Positions 7,867 to 14,474 of a stretch of DNA of 14,474 nucleotides are shown here, in pieces (positions within the stretch are counted from its first letter, which is position 1; each line of letters begins with the position of its first letter). Both the position numbers and the translations under genes were made by a program. The notes below the pieces were generated by a model, which worked only from the letters and a program-made list of their open reading frames with translations, ran no database searches and had not been told where the DNA came from. The stretch is from an uncultured Flavobacteriales bacterium (GTDB lineage: Bacteria > Bacteroidota > Bacteroidia > Palsa-965), in assembly GCA_946478675.1 (NCBI GenBank), contig CAMLEF010000081.1:1-14474 (forward strand). Direction: 5' to 3'.

Positions 7867-8217
7867 TTAATGATTGTGATGATGATTATCGTGATGCGTG
7901 GTATCCGGCGGACTGCTCCAGCTGGTGTCTGTCGGCGTATGATTCCAGCTGTGATCGTGCGTATGCTGGTGGGAATGGTGATGGTGGTGCTGGTCGTGCA
8001 CAGAATGATGCGCATGATGATGCTGCTCGGCAGTCGTGTCGAAAGGATTTTGCGAATGCGGGTGCTGCGTGTTGTCGTACGGAAACGGATCTGCGCCGGG
8101 AGGAAAAGGACCATTACCGCGGCGAATAGTCGGACGCCTTCCTTCGCTTGCAAGACGGATCAACCGGGCAGCCAAAATGACCAGCAAAAGCGCAACAAAT
8201 ACCAGCGAAGGATTCAT
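7867..8217 (-). CDS. His-rich membrane-anchored hypothetical protein
   Basis: A 116-residue protein in two parts. Residues 1-20 form one hydrophobic segment ([17 protein letters not shown]) that would anchor it in a membrane, followed by a basic stretch and a Pro/Gly-rich linker. The rest, from about residue 50, is low-complexity and holds 24 histidines with Asp, Ser, Thr and Gln, including runs of five, three and three His. Such tails bind Zn, Ni, Cu or Co ions in known metal chaperones and transporters, so metal binding or buffering is a reasonable inference. No other domain is recognisable. The hydrophobic N-terminus with a normal ATG supports this strand over the opposite-strand open frame. 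It may be the first gene of a minus-strand pair with the frameshifted gene downstream. Confidence 0.6.
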   Translation of the reverse strand: MNPSLVFVALLLVILAARLIRLASEGRRPTIRRGNGPFPPGADPFPYDNTQHPHSQNPFDTTAEQHHHAHHSVHDQHHHHHSHQHTHDHSWNHTPTDTSWSSPPDTTHHDNHHHNH

Positions 8218-8328
8218 GGAGTTGGGTTTCAGCTAAAGTAGAAACTTCCGGAGAGCGGAAAAAGCCTTACCGAAATCCTTCACCGACCGGTTTGTCTGAA
8301 GTATTTTCCACTATGCCGCAACAACTCT

Positions 8329-8403
8329 TCGGGCAAAATCTTCATTTGTCAAAAACTGCCCGTAACCGTACCTTTGCGGCACCGAAAGCAATCGGGCAAA
8401 ATC
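8329..8403 (+). repeat. 12-bp direct repeats framing the icmF promoter
   Basis: TCGGGCAAAATC occurs exactly twice here, at 8329-8340 and 8392-8403, 63 bp apart start to start. The first copy ends 4 bp before the -33 element, and the second lies about 10 bp past the predicted transcription start. A partial inverted copy, TGCCCG (8357-8362), sits between the -33 and -7 elements. The arrangement suggests operator sites, but the regulator is unknown. Confidence 0.5.
8345..8376 (+). promoter_or_regulatory. Bacteroidota-type promoter for icmF
   Basis: TTTG at 8345-8348 is separated by 20 nt from TACCTTTG at 8369-8376, matching the -33/-7 consensus (TTTG, about 19-21 nt, TAnnTTTG). Transcription would start near 8381-8384, about 50 nt before the ATG at 8436. 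This places the promoter inside the longer open frame that could start at 8292 or 8313, and so argues for the 8436 start. Confidence 0.75.
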
Positions 8404-8435
8404 CCGTATTTTCAAGCCTTTCATCACACACGACC

Positions 8436-11400
8436 ATGCAGGAAGCAACGCCTTACCATCCCAAGAATAAAGTCCGCATCGTAACCGCCGCCTCTCTTTT
8501 CGACGGGCACGACGCCGCCATCAATATCATGCGCCGCATCATCCAGTCGAGCGGCGCGGAAGTGATTCACCTCGGCCACGACCGCAGTGTCGCCGAGATC
8601 GTCAATTGCGCGATCCAGGAAGATGCGAATGCAATCGCGATCACTTCCTACCAGGGCGGGCACATGGAATTTTTCAAGTACATGTACGACCTGCTGAAGG
8701 AGAAAGGCTGCGGCCACATCAAGATCTTCGGCGGCGGCGGCGGAACGATTCTCCCGGAAGAGATAAAAGAGCTGCAGGATTACGGCATCGCCCGCATTTA
8801 TCACCCGGACGACGGCCGTGCGCTGGGCCTGCAGGGCATGATCAACGACCTGCTGCAGAAATGCGATTTCCCGACGGGGTTCCAGCTCAACGGCGAAGTG
8901 AAGCATCTCGACGCGCGTAATCACATCGCGATTGCGAAGCTGATCTCTGCTGCTGAGAATTTCGGCGACAAGCACAACACGGCCATCACGGAAATCAAGA
9001 CGCTCGCGAAAAAATCGAAGACGCCGATCCTGGGCATCACCGGCACCGGCGGCGCAGGAAAATCGTCGCTCGTGGATGAGCTCGTCCGTCGTTTCCTGAT
9101 CGATTTCAAAGACAAAACGCTCGGCATTATTTCCGTCGATCCTTCGAAGCGCAAAACCGGCGGCGCACTGCTCGGCGATCGCATCCGCATGAACGCGATC
9201 AACCCGGAAATTTCCAACGGCCGCGTGTACATGCGCTCGCTCGCGACACGACAGAGCAACCTCGCGCTTTCGAAATACGTGCAGGAAGCCGTCGACATTC
9301 TCAAAGCGGCGAATTTCGACCTCATCATTCTCGAAACGTCCGGCATCGGCCAGAGCGACACGGAGATCATCGAGCACAGCAACCTCAGCCTTTACGTGAT
9401 GACGCCCGAATACGGCGCAGCGACGCAGCTCGAAAAGATCGACATGCTCGACTTCGCCGACGTGATCGCGCTGAACAAATTCGACAAGCGCGGGGCGATG
9501 GATGCGCTGCGTGACGTGCGCAAACAATACAAACGCAACCACCAGCTCTGGGAAGTCGAAGACGACAAGCTGCCTGTCGTCGGCACGATCGCTTCACAGT
9601 TCAACGATCCCGGCATGAACCAGCTTTACCGCATGATCATGGAACGTGTCGCTGAAAAAACCGGCGCGCCGTTGCAATCGCATTTCGAGATCACGAAGGA
9701 AATGTCGGAGAAGATCTACATTATCCCGCCGGCACGCACGCGTTACCTCTCGGAAATCACGGAAAATAACCGCGGTTACGATAAACGCGCGAAGCAGCAG
9801 TCGCAAGTGGCGCAGAAGCTGTACGCGATCCACCAGACGATGGAGATCCTGAAGGCGAACGCGGCTTCTCCCGAAGCGAAAAAAGCCGTGGAGACGCTGG
9901 ACGCCGAATACAAGAAGCTCACGCTCGATCTCGACCCGAAAAATCTTAAGCTGATCGAAGAATGGCCGGCGAAAGCGCAGCAGTACAAAGACGAGTTCTA
10001 CATTTTCAAAGTGCGCGATAAAGAAATCAAGATCAAGACGCACTACGAATCGCTTTCGCATACGCAGGTCCCGAAGATCGCGACGCCGCGTTACGAGGCC
10101 TGGGGCGATTTGCTCCAGTGGCTGCTGCAGGAAAATTTACCGGGCGAGTTCCCGTACACTTCCGGCATTTACCCGTTCAAGCGCGAAGGCGAAGACCCGA
10201 CGCGTATGTTCGCCGGTGAAGGCGGACCGGAGCGCACGAACAAACGTTTCCACTACGTATCGCTCGGCATGCCTGCGAAACGTCTCTCGACGGCGTTCGA
10301 CTCCGTGACGCTGTACGGCCGCGATCCTGATCACCGTCCCGACATCTACGGCAAGATCGGCAACTCCGGCGTGAGCATCTGCTGCGCGGACGACGCGAAG
10401 AAATTGTACAGCGGCTTCGACCTCGCCGATCCGAAAACGTCGGTATCGATGACGATCAACGGCCCGGCGGCGATTCTTGCGGCGTTCTTCATGAATGCAG
10501 CGATCGACCAGCAGTGCGAGAAATATATCCGCGAACACAAGCTGGAAAAAGAAGTCGAGAAAGCGCTGAATGAAAAATGGGAAAAAGCCGGCGTGACACG
10601 TCCTGCTTACCAGGGAAAACTGCCCGAAGGCAATGACGGTCTCGGCCTGCTGCTGCTCGGTACTTCCGGCGACCAGGTGCTGCCGAAAGACGTTTACGAA
10701 AAGATCAAAGCACACACGCTTTCACAGGTGCGCGGCACGGTGCAGGCCGACATCCTGAAAGAAGACCAGGCGCAGAACACCTGCATCTTCTCGACGGAAT
10801 TTTCACTCCGCGTGATGGGCGACGTGCAGCAATATTTCATAGACCGGAAAGTCCGCAACTTCTATTCGGTGTCGATTTCCGGTTATCACATTGCGGAAGC
10901 CGGCGCCAACCCGATCACGCAGCTCGCGCTCACGCTGTCGAACGGATTTACGTTCGTCGAATATTACCTGAGCCGCGGCATGCACATCGATGATTTCGCG
11001 CCGAACCTGTCGTTCTTCTTCTCGAACGGCATGGACCCGGAATATTCGGTGCTCGGCCGTGTGTCGCGCCGCATCTGGGCGAAAGCGATGAAGCACAAAT
11101 ACAGCGGCAACGAGCGTTCGCAGATGCTGAAGTATCACATCCAGACGTCGGGCCGTTCGCTGCACGCGCAGGAGATCGACTTCAACGACATCCGCACCAC
11201 GCTGCAGGCGCTGTACGCGATCTACGACAACTGCAACTCGCTTCACACGAACGCGTACGACGAAGCGATCACCACGCCGACGGAAGAAAGCGTGCGCCGC
11301 GCGATGGCGATCCAGCTCATCATCAACCGCGAGCTTGGCCTGGCGAAGAACGAAAACCCGCTGCAGGGCAGTTTCATCATCGAAGAGCTGACGGACCTCG

Positions 11401-11831
11401 TGGAAGAAGCCGTGCTTAGCGAATTCGACCGCATCAGTGAGCGCGGCGGCGTGCTCGGCGCGATGGAGACAATGTACCAGCGCGGCAAGATCCAGGAAGA
11501 ATCGCTCTACTACGAGCACCTCAAGCACACCGGTGAGTACCCGCTGATCGGCGTGAACACGTTCCTCTCGTCGAAAGGCTCGCCGACGGTATTGCCGAAG
11601 GAAGTGATCCGCGCCACGACCGACGAGAAAGAATACCAGATCACGATGCTGCAGAATCTGCACAAAGCGAACGCAGAAAAATCGAAAGAGATGCTGAAGC
11701 GTTTGCAGGAGGTGGCGGTGCAGAACGGCAACGTATTCGCCGAGCTGATGGAGACGGTGAAGTATTGCTCGCTGGGGCAGATTACGGGTGCGTTGTTTGA
11801 AGTGGGCGGGCAGTATAGAAGGAATATGTAA
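8436..11831 (+). CDS. icmF: Fused B12-dependent isobutyryl-CoA mutase with GTPase chaperone (IcmF)
   Basis: A 1131-residue three-part enzyme that interconverts isobutyryl-CoA and n-butyryl-CoA using adenosylcobalamin. The N-terminal B12-binding domain (about 12-140) has DGHDAA with the likely cobalt ligand His25, then TSYQGGH and a GGGGG run. The middle MeaI/MeaB-type G domain (about 195-430) has the P-loop GTGGAGKS (203-210), ETSGIGQSD and NKFD (347-350); it loads and protects the cofactor. The C-terminal TIM-barrel mutase (about 560-1115) has [19 protein letters not shown] and KEDQAQNT. Phe581 and Gln780 stand where methylmalonyl-CoA mutases use Tyr and Arg, indicating isobutyryl- rather than methylmalonyl-CoA. 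The ATG at 8436 lies downstream of the promoter; 8292 (TTG) and 8313 (ATG) are less likely. The probable role is branched-chain acyl-CoA (valine) metabolism. An unrelated AT-rich gene starts 19 bp after it. Confidence 0.95.
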   Translation: MQEATPYHPKNKVRIVTAASLFDGHDAAINIMRRIIQSSGAEVIHLGHDRSVAEIVNCAIQEDANAIAITSYQGGHMEFFKYMYDLLKEKGCGHIKIFGGGGGTILPEEIKELQDYGIARIYHPDDGRALGLQGMINDLLQKCDFPTGFQLNGEVKHLDARNHIAIAKLISAAENFGDKHNTAITEIKTLAKKSKTPILGITGTGGAGKSSLVDELVRRFLIDFKDKTLGIISVDPSKRKTGGALLGDRIRMNAINPEISNGRVYMRSLATRQSNLALSKYVQEAVDILKAANFDLIILETSGIGQSDTEIIEHSNLSLYVMTPEYGAATQLEKIDMLDFADVIALNKFDKRGAMDALRDVRKQYKRNHQLWEVEDDKLPVVGTIASQFNDPGMNQLYRMIMERVAEKTGAPLQSHFEITKEMSEKIYIIPPARTRYLSEITENNRGYDKRAKQQSQVAQKLYAIHQTMEILKANAASPEAKKAVETLDAEYKKLTLDLDPKNLKLIEEWPAKAQQYKDEFYIFKVRDKEIKIKTHYESLSHTQVPKIATPRYEAWGDLLQWLLQENLPGEFPYTSGIYPFKREGEDPTRMFAGEGGPERTNKRFHYVSLGMPAKRLSTAFDSVTLYGRDPDHRPDIYGKIGNSGVSICCADDAKKLYSGFDLADPKTSVSMTINGPAAILAAFFMNAAIDQQCEKYIREHKLEKEVEKALNEKWEKAGVTRPAYQGKLPEGNDGLGLLLLGTSGDQVLPKDVYEKIKAHTLSQVRGTVQADILKEDQAQNTCIFSTEFSLRVMGDVQQYFIDRKVRNFYSVSISGYHIAEAGANPITQLALTLSNGFTFVEYYLSRGMHIDDFAPNLSFFFSNGMDPEYSVLGRVSRRIWAKAMKHKYSGNERSQMLKYHIQTSGRSLHAQEIDFNDIRTTLQALYAIYDNCNSLHTNAYDEAITTPTEESVRRAMAIQLIINRELGLAKNENPLQGSFIIEELTDLVEEAVLSEFDRISERGGVLGAMETMYQRGKIQEESLYYEHLKHTGEYPLIGVNTFLSSKGSPTVLPKEVIRATTDEKEYQITMLQNLHKANAEKSKEMLKRLQEVAVQNGNVFAELMETVKYCSLGQITGALFEVGGQYRRNM

Positions 11832-11850
11832 AATATAACTATACGAAAAA

Positions 11851-13290
11851 ATGGCAGTTAAAAGAAAACGAGTCTCTCCTTTTCATAATGAAACCCGAGA
11901 CTTTAATATCAAGATAAAACATCTTGGCCCCATATCAAATATTGATCTCACTTACAATAATCCTTTAACCGTATTTATTGGCGAAAACAACAGCGGAAAA
12001 TCTCTGCTCTCATATCTCCTTTACGGCATTCATATAATTGCGGACTTTAAACATGAGTACCAATTAACAAAGAAATTTATTGACGCTGGAGAGAAATACA
12101 TTAAACCATACATCCTTAAATATGCGAGGGGGGGGACAATTCATATTAACGTGCACGAATTCGTTACCAAACACCATCATCACTTAGGAAAGCTATTTTC
12201 CGAATCTTTAAATTCTCAATCAACTAAGATTTTCGCAAGCTCCTCAATATTAACAGATGTCGAAGTAACCACTGGCGTCTCACATTTCGAAAAGCTGAAG
12301 CGTCTTAGTTTTGAAGGCGACTTTGCCGGAATAGATTTATATATTAAAGATGGGGTATTAGAAGCGCATTATTCAAAAAATAAAAAGAACTCCAAAGACC
12401 CAGTTGTACTGAGGGTAGGATGGTATATTATTTTTAGCTATTTCTTTTATCTTAATCCTCCTGCTTTCTTTTTGCCGGCAGAACGCTCTGCTATAAATAT
12501 CTTTTCCAAAGAAATTTTTAGAGAAAAGTCATATCAAAAAGATGAGATTGCACGTAAAGTTCTAGAAGGACAAAACCTTGATGACATCATCAAACAGGCA
12601 AAAAACTCTGGTCAATACATTGCCCGGTACCCAATTTCCATCAGAGATTACTTATACTTTGTAGACGATTTAAAGGCTATTTCCACAAATAAGACTGCAT
12701 TTGAACCAATTGCTGAGTATATCGAAACACACTTCATTAATGGAAAGGTCACATTAGGAGAGTTCGGAGAGATTACCTACAATACAAAAACAAATGATTC
12801 AGTCCCCCTTCATGTTTCTTCTTCGCTTATAAAATCCCTTAGTGGTTTGGTGTTCTATTTGAGACATAGTGCACAGCCAGGCGCAACTATTTTTATTGAT
12901 GAACCGGAGTTAAATCTACACCCTGCCAACCAAGTTAAATTTGGCCGATTAATCGCTCGCCTTATTAGGGCGGGGTTAAGATTAGTCATCAGCACACATA
13001 GTGACTATATTATACGAGAAATAAACAACTGCGTTATAGCTAATACTTTAAATTCCATGGGTGTTAATATGGATTCAGATATAGCCATTCCTCAAGAAGA
13101 GACTATTAACTGGAAACATTTGGCTGTATTTAACTTTAACTCCTTCAAAATCGAGAAGGTGGAAGTAACATCAAAAGGGTTTAATGCAGAAGCAATCGAT
13201 GAGGTTATTAATACTCAAAACATGGTTTCACAAGGACTATACTACCTAGTTACTGAAAAAGATAATTTCCATGATTCAAAAATTAAGTGA
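11851..13290 (+). CDS. AAA/ABC-type ATPase of an AT-rich two-gene cassette
   Basis: A 479-residue SMC/OLD-like ATPase with a long insertion between Walker A and the later motifs. Visible are Walker A GENNSGKS (44-51), a PAERS motif (209-213) common in AAA15/AAA21-type ATPases, a signature-like SSSLIKSLSGL (323-333), Walker B IFIDEPELNLHP with Asp350 and Glu351, and the switch STHSD with His383. After the switch only about 95 residues remain and no TOPRIM motif is seen, so this is not an OLD nuclease such as GajA. Codon and base use are much more AT-rich than in flanking genes, indicating transfer. The next gene overlaps it by 20 nt, suggesting translational coupling and a shared complex. No clear promoter was found; it may use a non-consensus one or read through from icmF. 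A defence role is inference. The exact family is not recognised. Confidence 0.88.
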   Translation: MAVKRKRVSPFHNETRDFNIKIKHLGPISNIDLTYNNPLTVFIGENNSGKSLLSYLLYGIHIIADFKHEYQLTKKFIDAGEKYIKPYILKYARGGTIHINVHEFVTKHHHHLGKLFSESLNSQSTKIFASSSILTDVEVTTGVSHFEKLKRLSFEGDFAGIDLYIKDGVLEAHYSKNKKNSKDPVVLRVGWYIIFSYFFYLNPPAFFLPAERSAINIFSKEIFREKSYQKDEIARKVLEGQNLDDIIKQAKNSGQYIARYPISIRDYLYFVDDLKAISTNKTAFEPIAEYIETHFINGKVTLGEFGEITYNTKTNDSVPLHVSSSLIKSLSGLVFYLRHSAQPGATIFIDEPELNLHPANQVKFGRLIARLIRAGLRLVISTHSDYIIREINNCVIANTLNSMGVNMDSDIAIPQEETINWKHLAVFNFNSFKIEKVEVTSKGFNAEAIDEVINTQNMVSQGLYYLVTEKDNFHDSKIK

Positions 13291-13822
13291 GATTATTACA
13301 GAAGATTACAAAGAGGGAATTCTAGGTAGCGGTACTAATATCACCCTAAAAGAAACCTCCAAATCTAGTAAATGCCCTGAATTAAAAATTATCAAACGTG
13401 GAAGAGCGCTAATCTTTAGATTTGACCGATCAGATGGTAGCGAAACATTTCCCTTTTATAAAAATGTAAAAAATTTAAAAAAGATCACAGATTACATTAT
13501 TATTTACGAAAGCTTGTCCTATAAAAACGCTGTGTTCATTTTTCTTTGTGAACTCAAATCAGATAACATTGGGTCAGCATGCAGTCAAATCAAATCGAGC
13601 TTCCTTTTTGTTGAGTATTTAGTAAAATCTGCGTTGCGAATTTCTCCCAACTACTCTAAAACCATAGAGTACAGGGGGCTTGCTTTTTGCAATGCCCCTG
13701 CAATTAAAGGAAGCACTAACGGATCACGAATTAGCTATAAAGTATTTAAGGAATTTTATAACCTTAAATATCTTTACCTAAGACATGGGGGGCCTTATAA
13801 CCTAGATGCTCTTTGCGTTTAG
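13271..13822 (+). CDS. Putative PD-(D/E)XK nuclease-like partner of the ATPase
   Basis: A 183-residue protein I do not recognise by family. Its centre fits a PD-(D/E)XK active site: Asp74 (in ITDYIII), 19 residues, then Glu94-Leu-Lys96 at the end of a hydrophobic strand (VFIFLCELKSD), then Gln106 nine residues later at the start of a helix reaching Tyr116 (SQIKSSFLFVEYLV). Spacing and the strand-then-helix order match nuclease folds, and an upstream Glu58 could be the extra helix acid. No signal peptide or membrane segment is seen. It overlaps the ATPase gene by 20 nt and shares its AT-rich composition, so both probably moved and act together, with the ATPase likely controlling this protein. 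Alternatives are a non-catalytic adaptor or an unrelated fold. Nuclease activity is inference from a few residues. Confidence 0.75.
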   Translation: MIQKLSEIITEDYKEGILGSGTNITLKETSKSSKCPELKIIKRGRALIFRFDRSDGSETFPFYKNVKNLKKITDYIIIYESLSYKNAVFIFLCELKSDNIGSACSQIKSSFLFVEYLVKSALRISPNYSKTIEYRGLAFCNAPAIKGSTNGSRISYKVFKEFYNLKYLYLRHGGPYNLDALCV

Positions 13823-13900
13823 GGCAACGACTAAGTTTCTCTGTACACATATCAATTACTTAGACGAAAACACTACACTCCCGGGCGATGAAGGCAAGTG

Positions 13901-14474
13901 ATGGAGAAAACAGCAAACCTATTCTGCGGAACCAGCAACGTAGTGCTTCCCGTTCCCAACAAAACACATTTCCCGCCGGAGTATTCCGAAAAAAGCCGGC
14001 TGTGCTATTACGCTTCGTTGTTCAACAGCGTCGAAGTCAACAGCTCGTTTTACAAAATCCCGATGCAGCGCACGGTGGAAAAATGGGCGGCCGACGTTCC
14101 GGAAAATTTCCGCTTCACCTTCAAGCTCTGGCGCGGCATCACACATGAGAAAGGCTGCGTGTACGATCCTGCCGACAGCACGCGTTTTTTTCAATCCATC
14201 AACGGCATCGGCACACGCAAAGGTTGTTTGCTCGTGCAATTCCCGGGAAGCGTCACCTCATTTTATTTGCCGAACCTCGCGCGATTGCTCGGGGAAATTT
14301 CCGATGCAAACACCACCGGTTGGAATGTTGCCGTAGAATTCCGCGACCGCTCGTGGTACGACGACAAAACCTTCGAGCTGCTGGAGCAACACAAAGCAGC
14401 CGTCGTGCGCCAGGATATGCCGAAATCATCGACGCCGCTGGTGGATACGGAAACGCCGTTTGTGTACCTGCGCT
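13901..14474 (+). CDS. DUF72 (YecE-like) protein, 3' end outside window
   Basis: The first 191 codons are visible. DUF72 proteins have a TIM-barrel-like fold and are widespread, with no settled function. Motifs typical of the family appear in order: FCGTSN (8-13), FNSVEVNSSFYKIP (41-54), FRFTFKLWRGITHEK (70 onwards), LLVQFPGS, and VEFRDRSWYDD (145 onwards). ATG 13901 is chosen; an in-frame GTG is directly before it, and an in-frame TGA at 13889-13891 rules out anything longer. The other open frames through this stretch are shadows. It marks the return to GC-rich, resident-type sequence after the AT-rich cassette, with 78 bp between. Nothing recognisable lies in that spacer except a weak 6-bp inverted repeat. 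Confidence 0.92.
   Translation, partial: MEKTANLFCGTSNVVLPVPNKTHFPPEYSEKSRLCYYASLFNSVEVNSSFYKIPMQRTVEKWAADVPENFRFTFKLWRGITHEKGCVYDPADSTRFFQSINGIGTRKGCLLVQFPGSVTSFYLPNLARLLGEISDANTTGWNVAVEFRDRSWYDDKTFELLEQHKAAVVRQDMPKSSTPLVDTETPFVYLR

Noticed and set aside
7870..8241. Plus-strand open frame (Met, Val, Arg-rich) across the His-rich gene
   Set aside because: Its composition is simply the reverse complement of His codons, with no domain. The opposite strand has a sensible ATG and a membrane anchor.
8246..8260. TTCCG-GAGAG-CGGAA hairpin upstream of icmF
   Set aside because: Only a 5-bp stem and no gene ending beside it on the plus strand; left unannotated.
11813..11844. GTATAG / CTATAC inverted repeat spanning the icmF stop, followed by GAAAAAA
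   Set aside because: Only 6 bp of A/T-rich stem with a 20-nt loop and no U-run on the right side; too weak to call a terminator or an insertion end.
11851..13290. The ATPase as an OLD-family nuclease (Gabija GajA) or as AriA of PARIS
   Set aside because: No C-terminal TOPRIM residues are visible, no helicase gene follows, and the 183-aa partner does not look like a DUF4435 TOPRIM protein. A distant relation of the ATPase domain alone cannot be excluded.
13831..13863. CTAAGT / ACTTAG inverted repeat after the cassette
   Set aside because: A 6-bp stem with a 21-nt loop and no T-run; not convincing as a terminator or an attachment site.
1..14474. tRNA or rRNA genes, CRISPR arrays, transposases or integrases
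   Set aside because: I found no cloverleaf-like segment, no regularly spaced long repeats and no recombinase motif in either strand.

Overview
The window looks like a chromosomal segment of a fairly GC-rich member of the Bacteroidota, probably Chitinophagia-like. The grounds are promoters of the TTTG-N20-TAnnTTTG type, little Shine-Dalgarno signal before the start codons, a secreted DUF1573 protein, a lipoprotein M1 peptidase, a fused IcmF-type acyl-CoA mutase, and intergenic repeats built of short AT-rich or CGCAAAG-like units. The assignment to class is an inference.

Layout. Positions 1-412 (minus) hold the 5' part of a DUF1573 gene, divergent from valS (632-3274, plus). A repeat-built terminator follows valS, then an M1-family metallopeptidase lipoprotein (3363-5150, plus). 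This converges, with a 4-nt stop overlap, on a minus-strand pair: a YdcF/DUF218 membrane protein (6359-5598) and a small STAS/SEC14-like protein (5590-5147). An approximately 220-bp palindromic repeat element (6361-6583) separates that pair from a divergent membrane-anchored zinc aminopeptidase (PF10023-like, 6598-7638). Its stop codon directly abuts a small, apparently frameshifted minus-strand gene (7862-7639). Upstream of that lies a His-rich membrane-anchored protein (8217-7867). A well-formed promoter framed by two 12-bp direct repeats precedes icmF (8436-11831), a B12-dependent isobutyryl-CoA mutase fused to its GTPase chaperone.

Right after icmF the base composition falls sharply. By hand count G+C is 36 of 60 at 10321-10380 and 12 of 60 at 13441-13500. 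An AT-rich two-gene cassette occupies 11851-13822: an ABC/AAA-type ATPase (479 aa) and an overlapping 183-aa protein with a D-(X19)-E-X-K-(X9)-Q pattern typical of PD-(D/E)XK nucleases. I infer a horizontally acquired ATPase-nuclease module, possibly anti-phage, that I cannot match to a named system. GC-rich sequence resumes with a DUF72 (YecE-like) gene cut by the window end.

Most genes are housekeeping or envelope functions that work independently. The ATPase and its partner are the only pair that clearly look like one functional unit. The start codons preferred here for valS, the M1 peptidase, the aminopeptidase and icmF are all downstream of the longest possible open frames.
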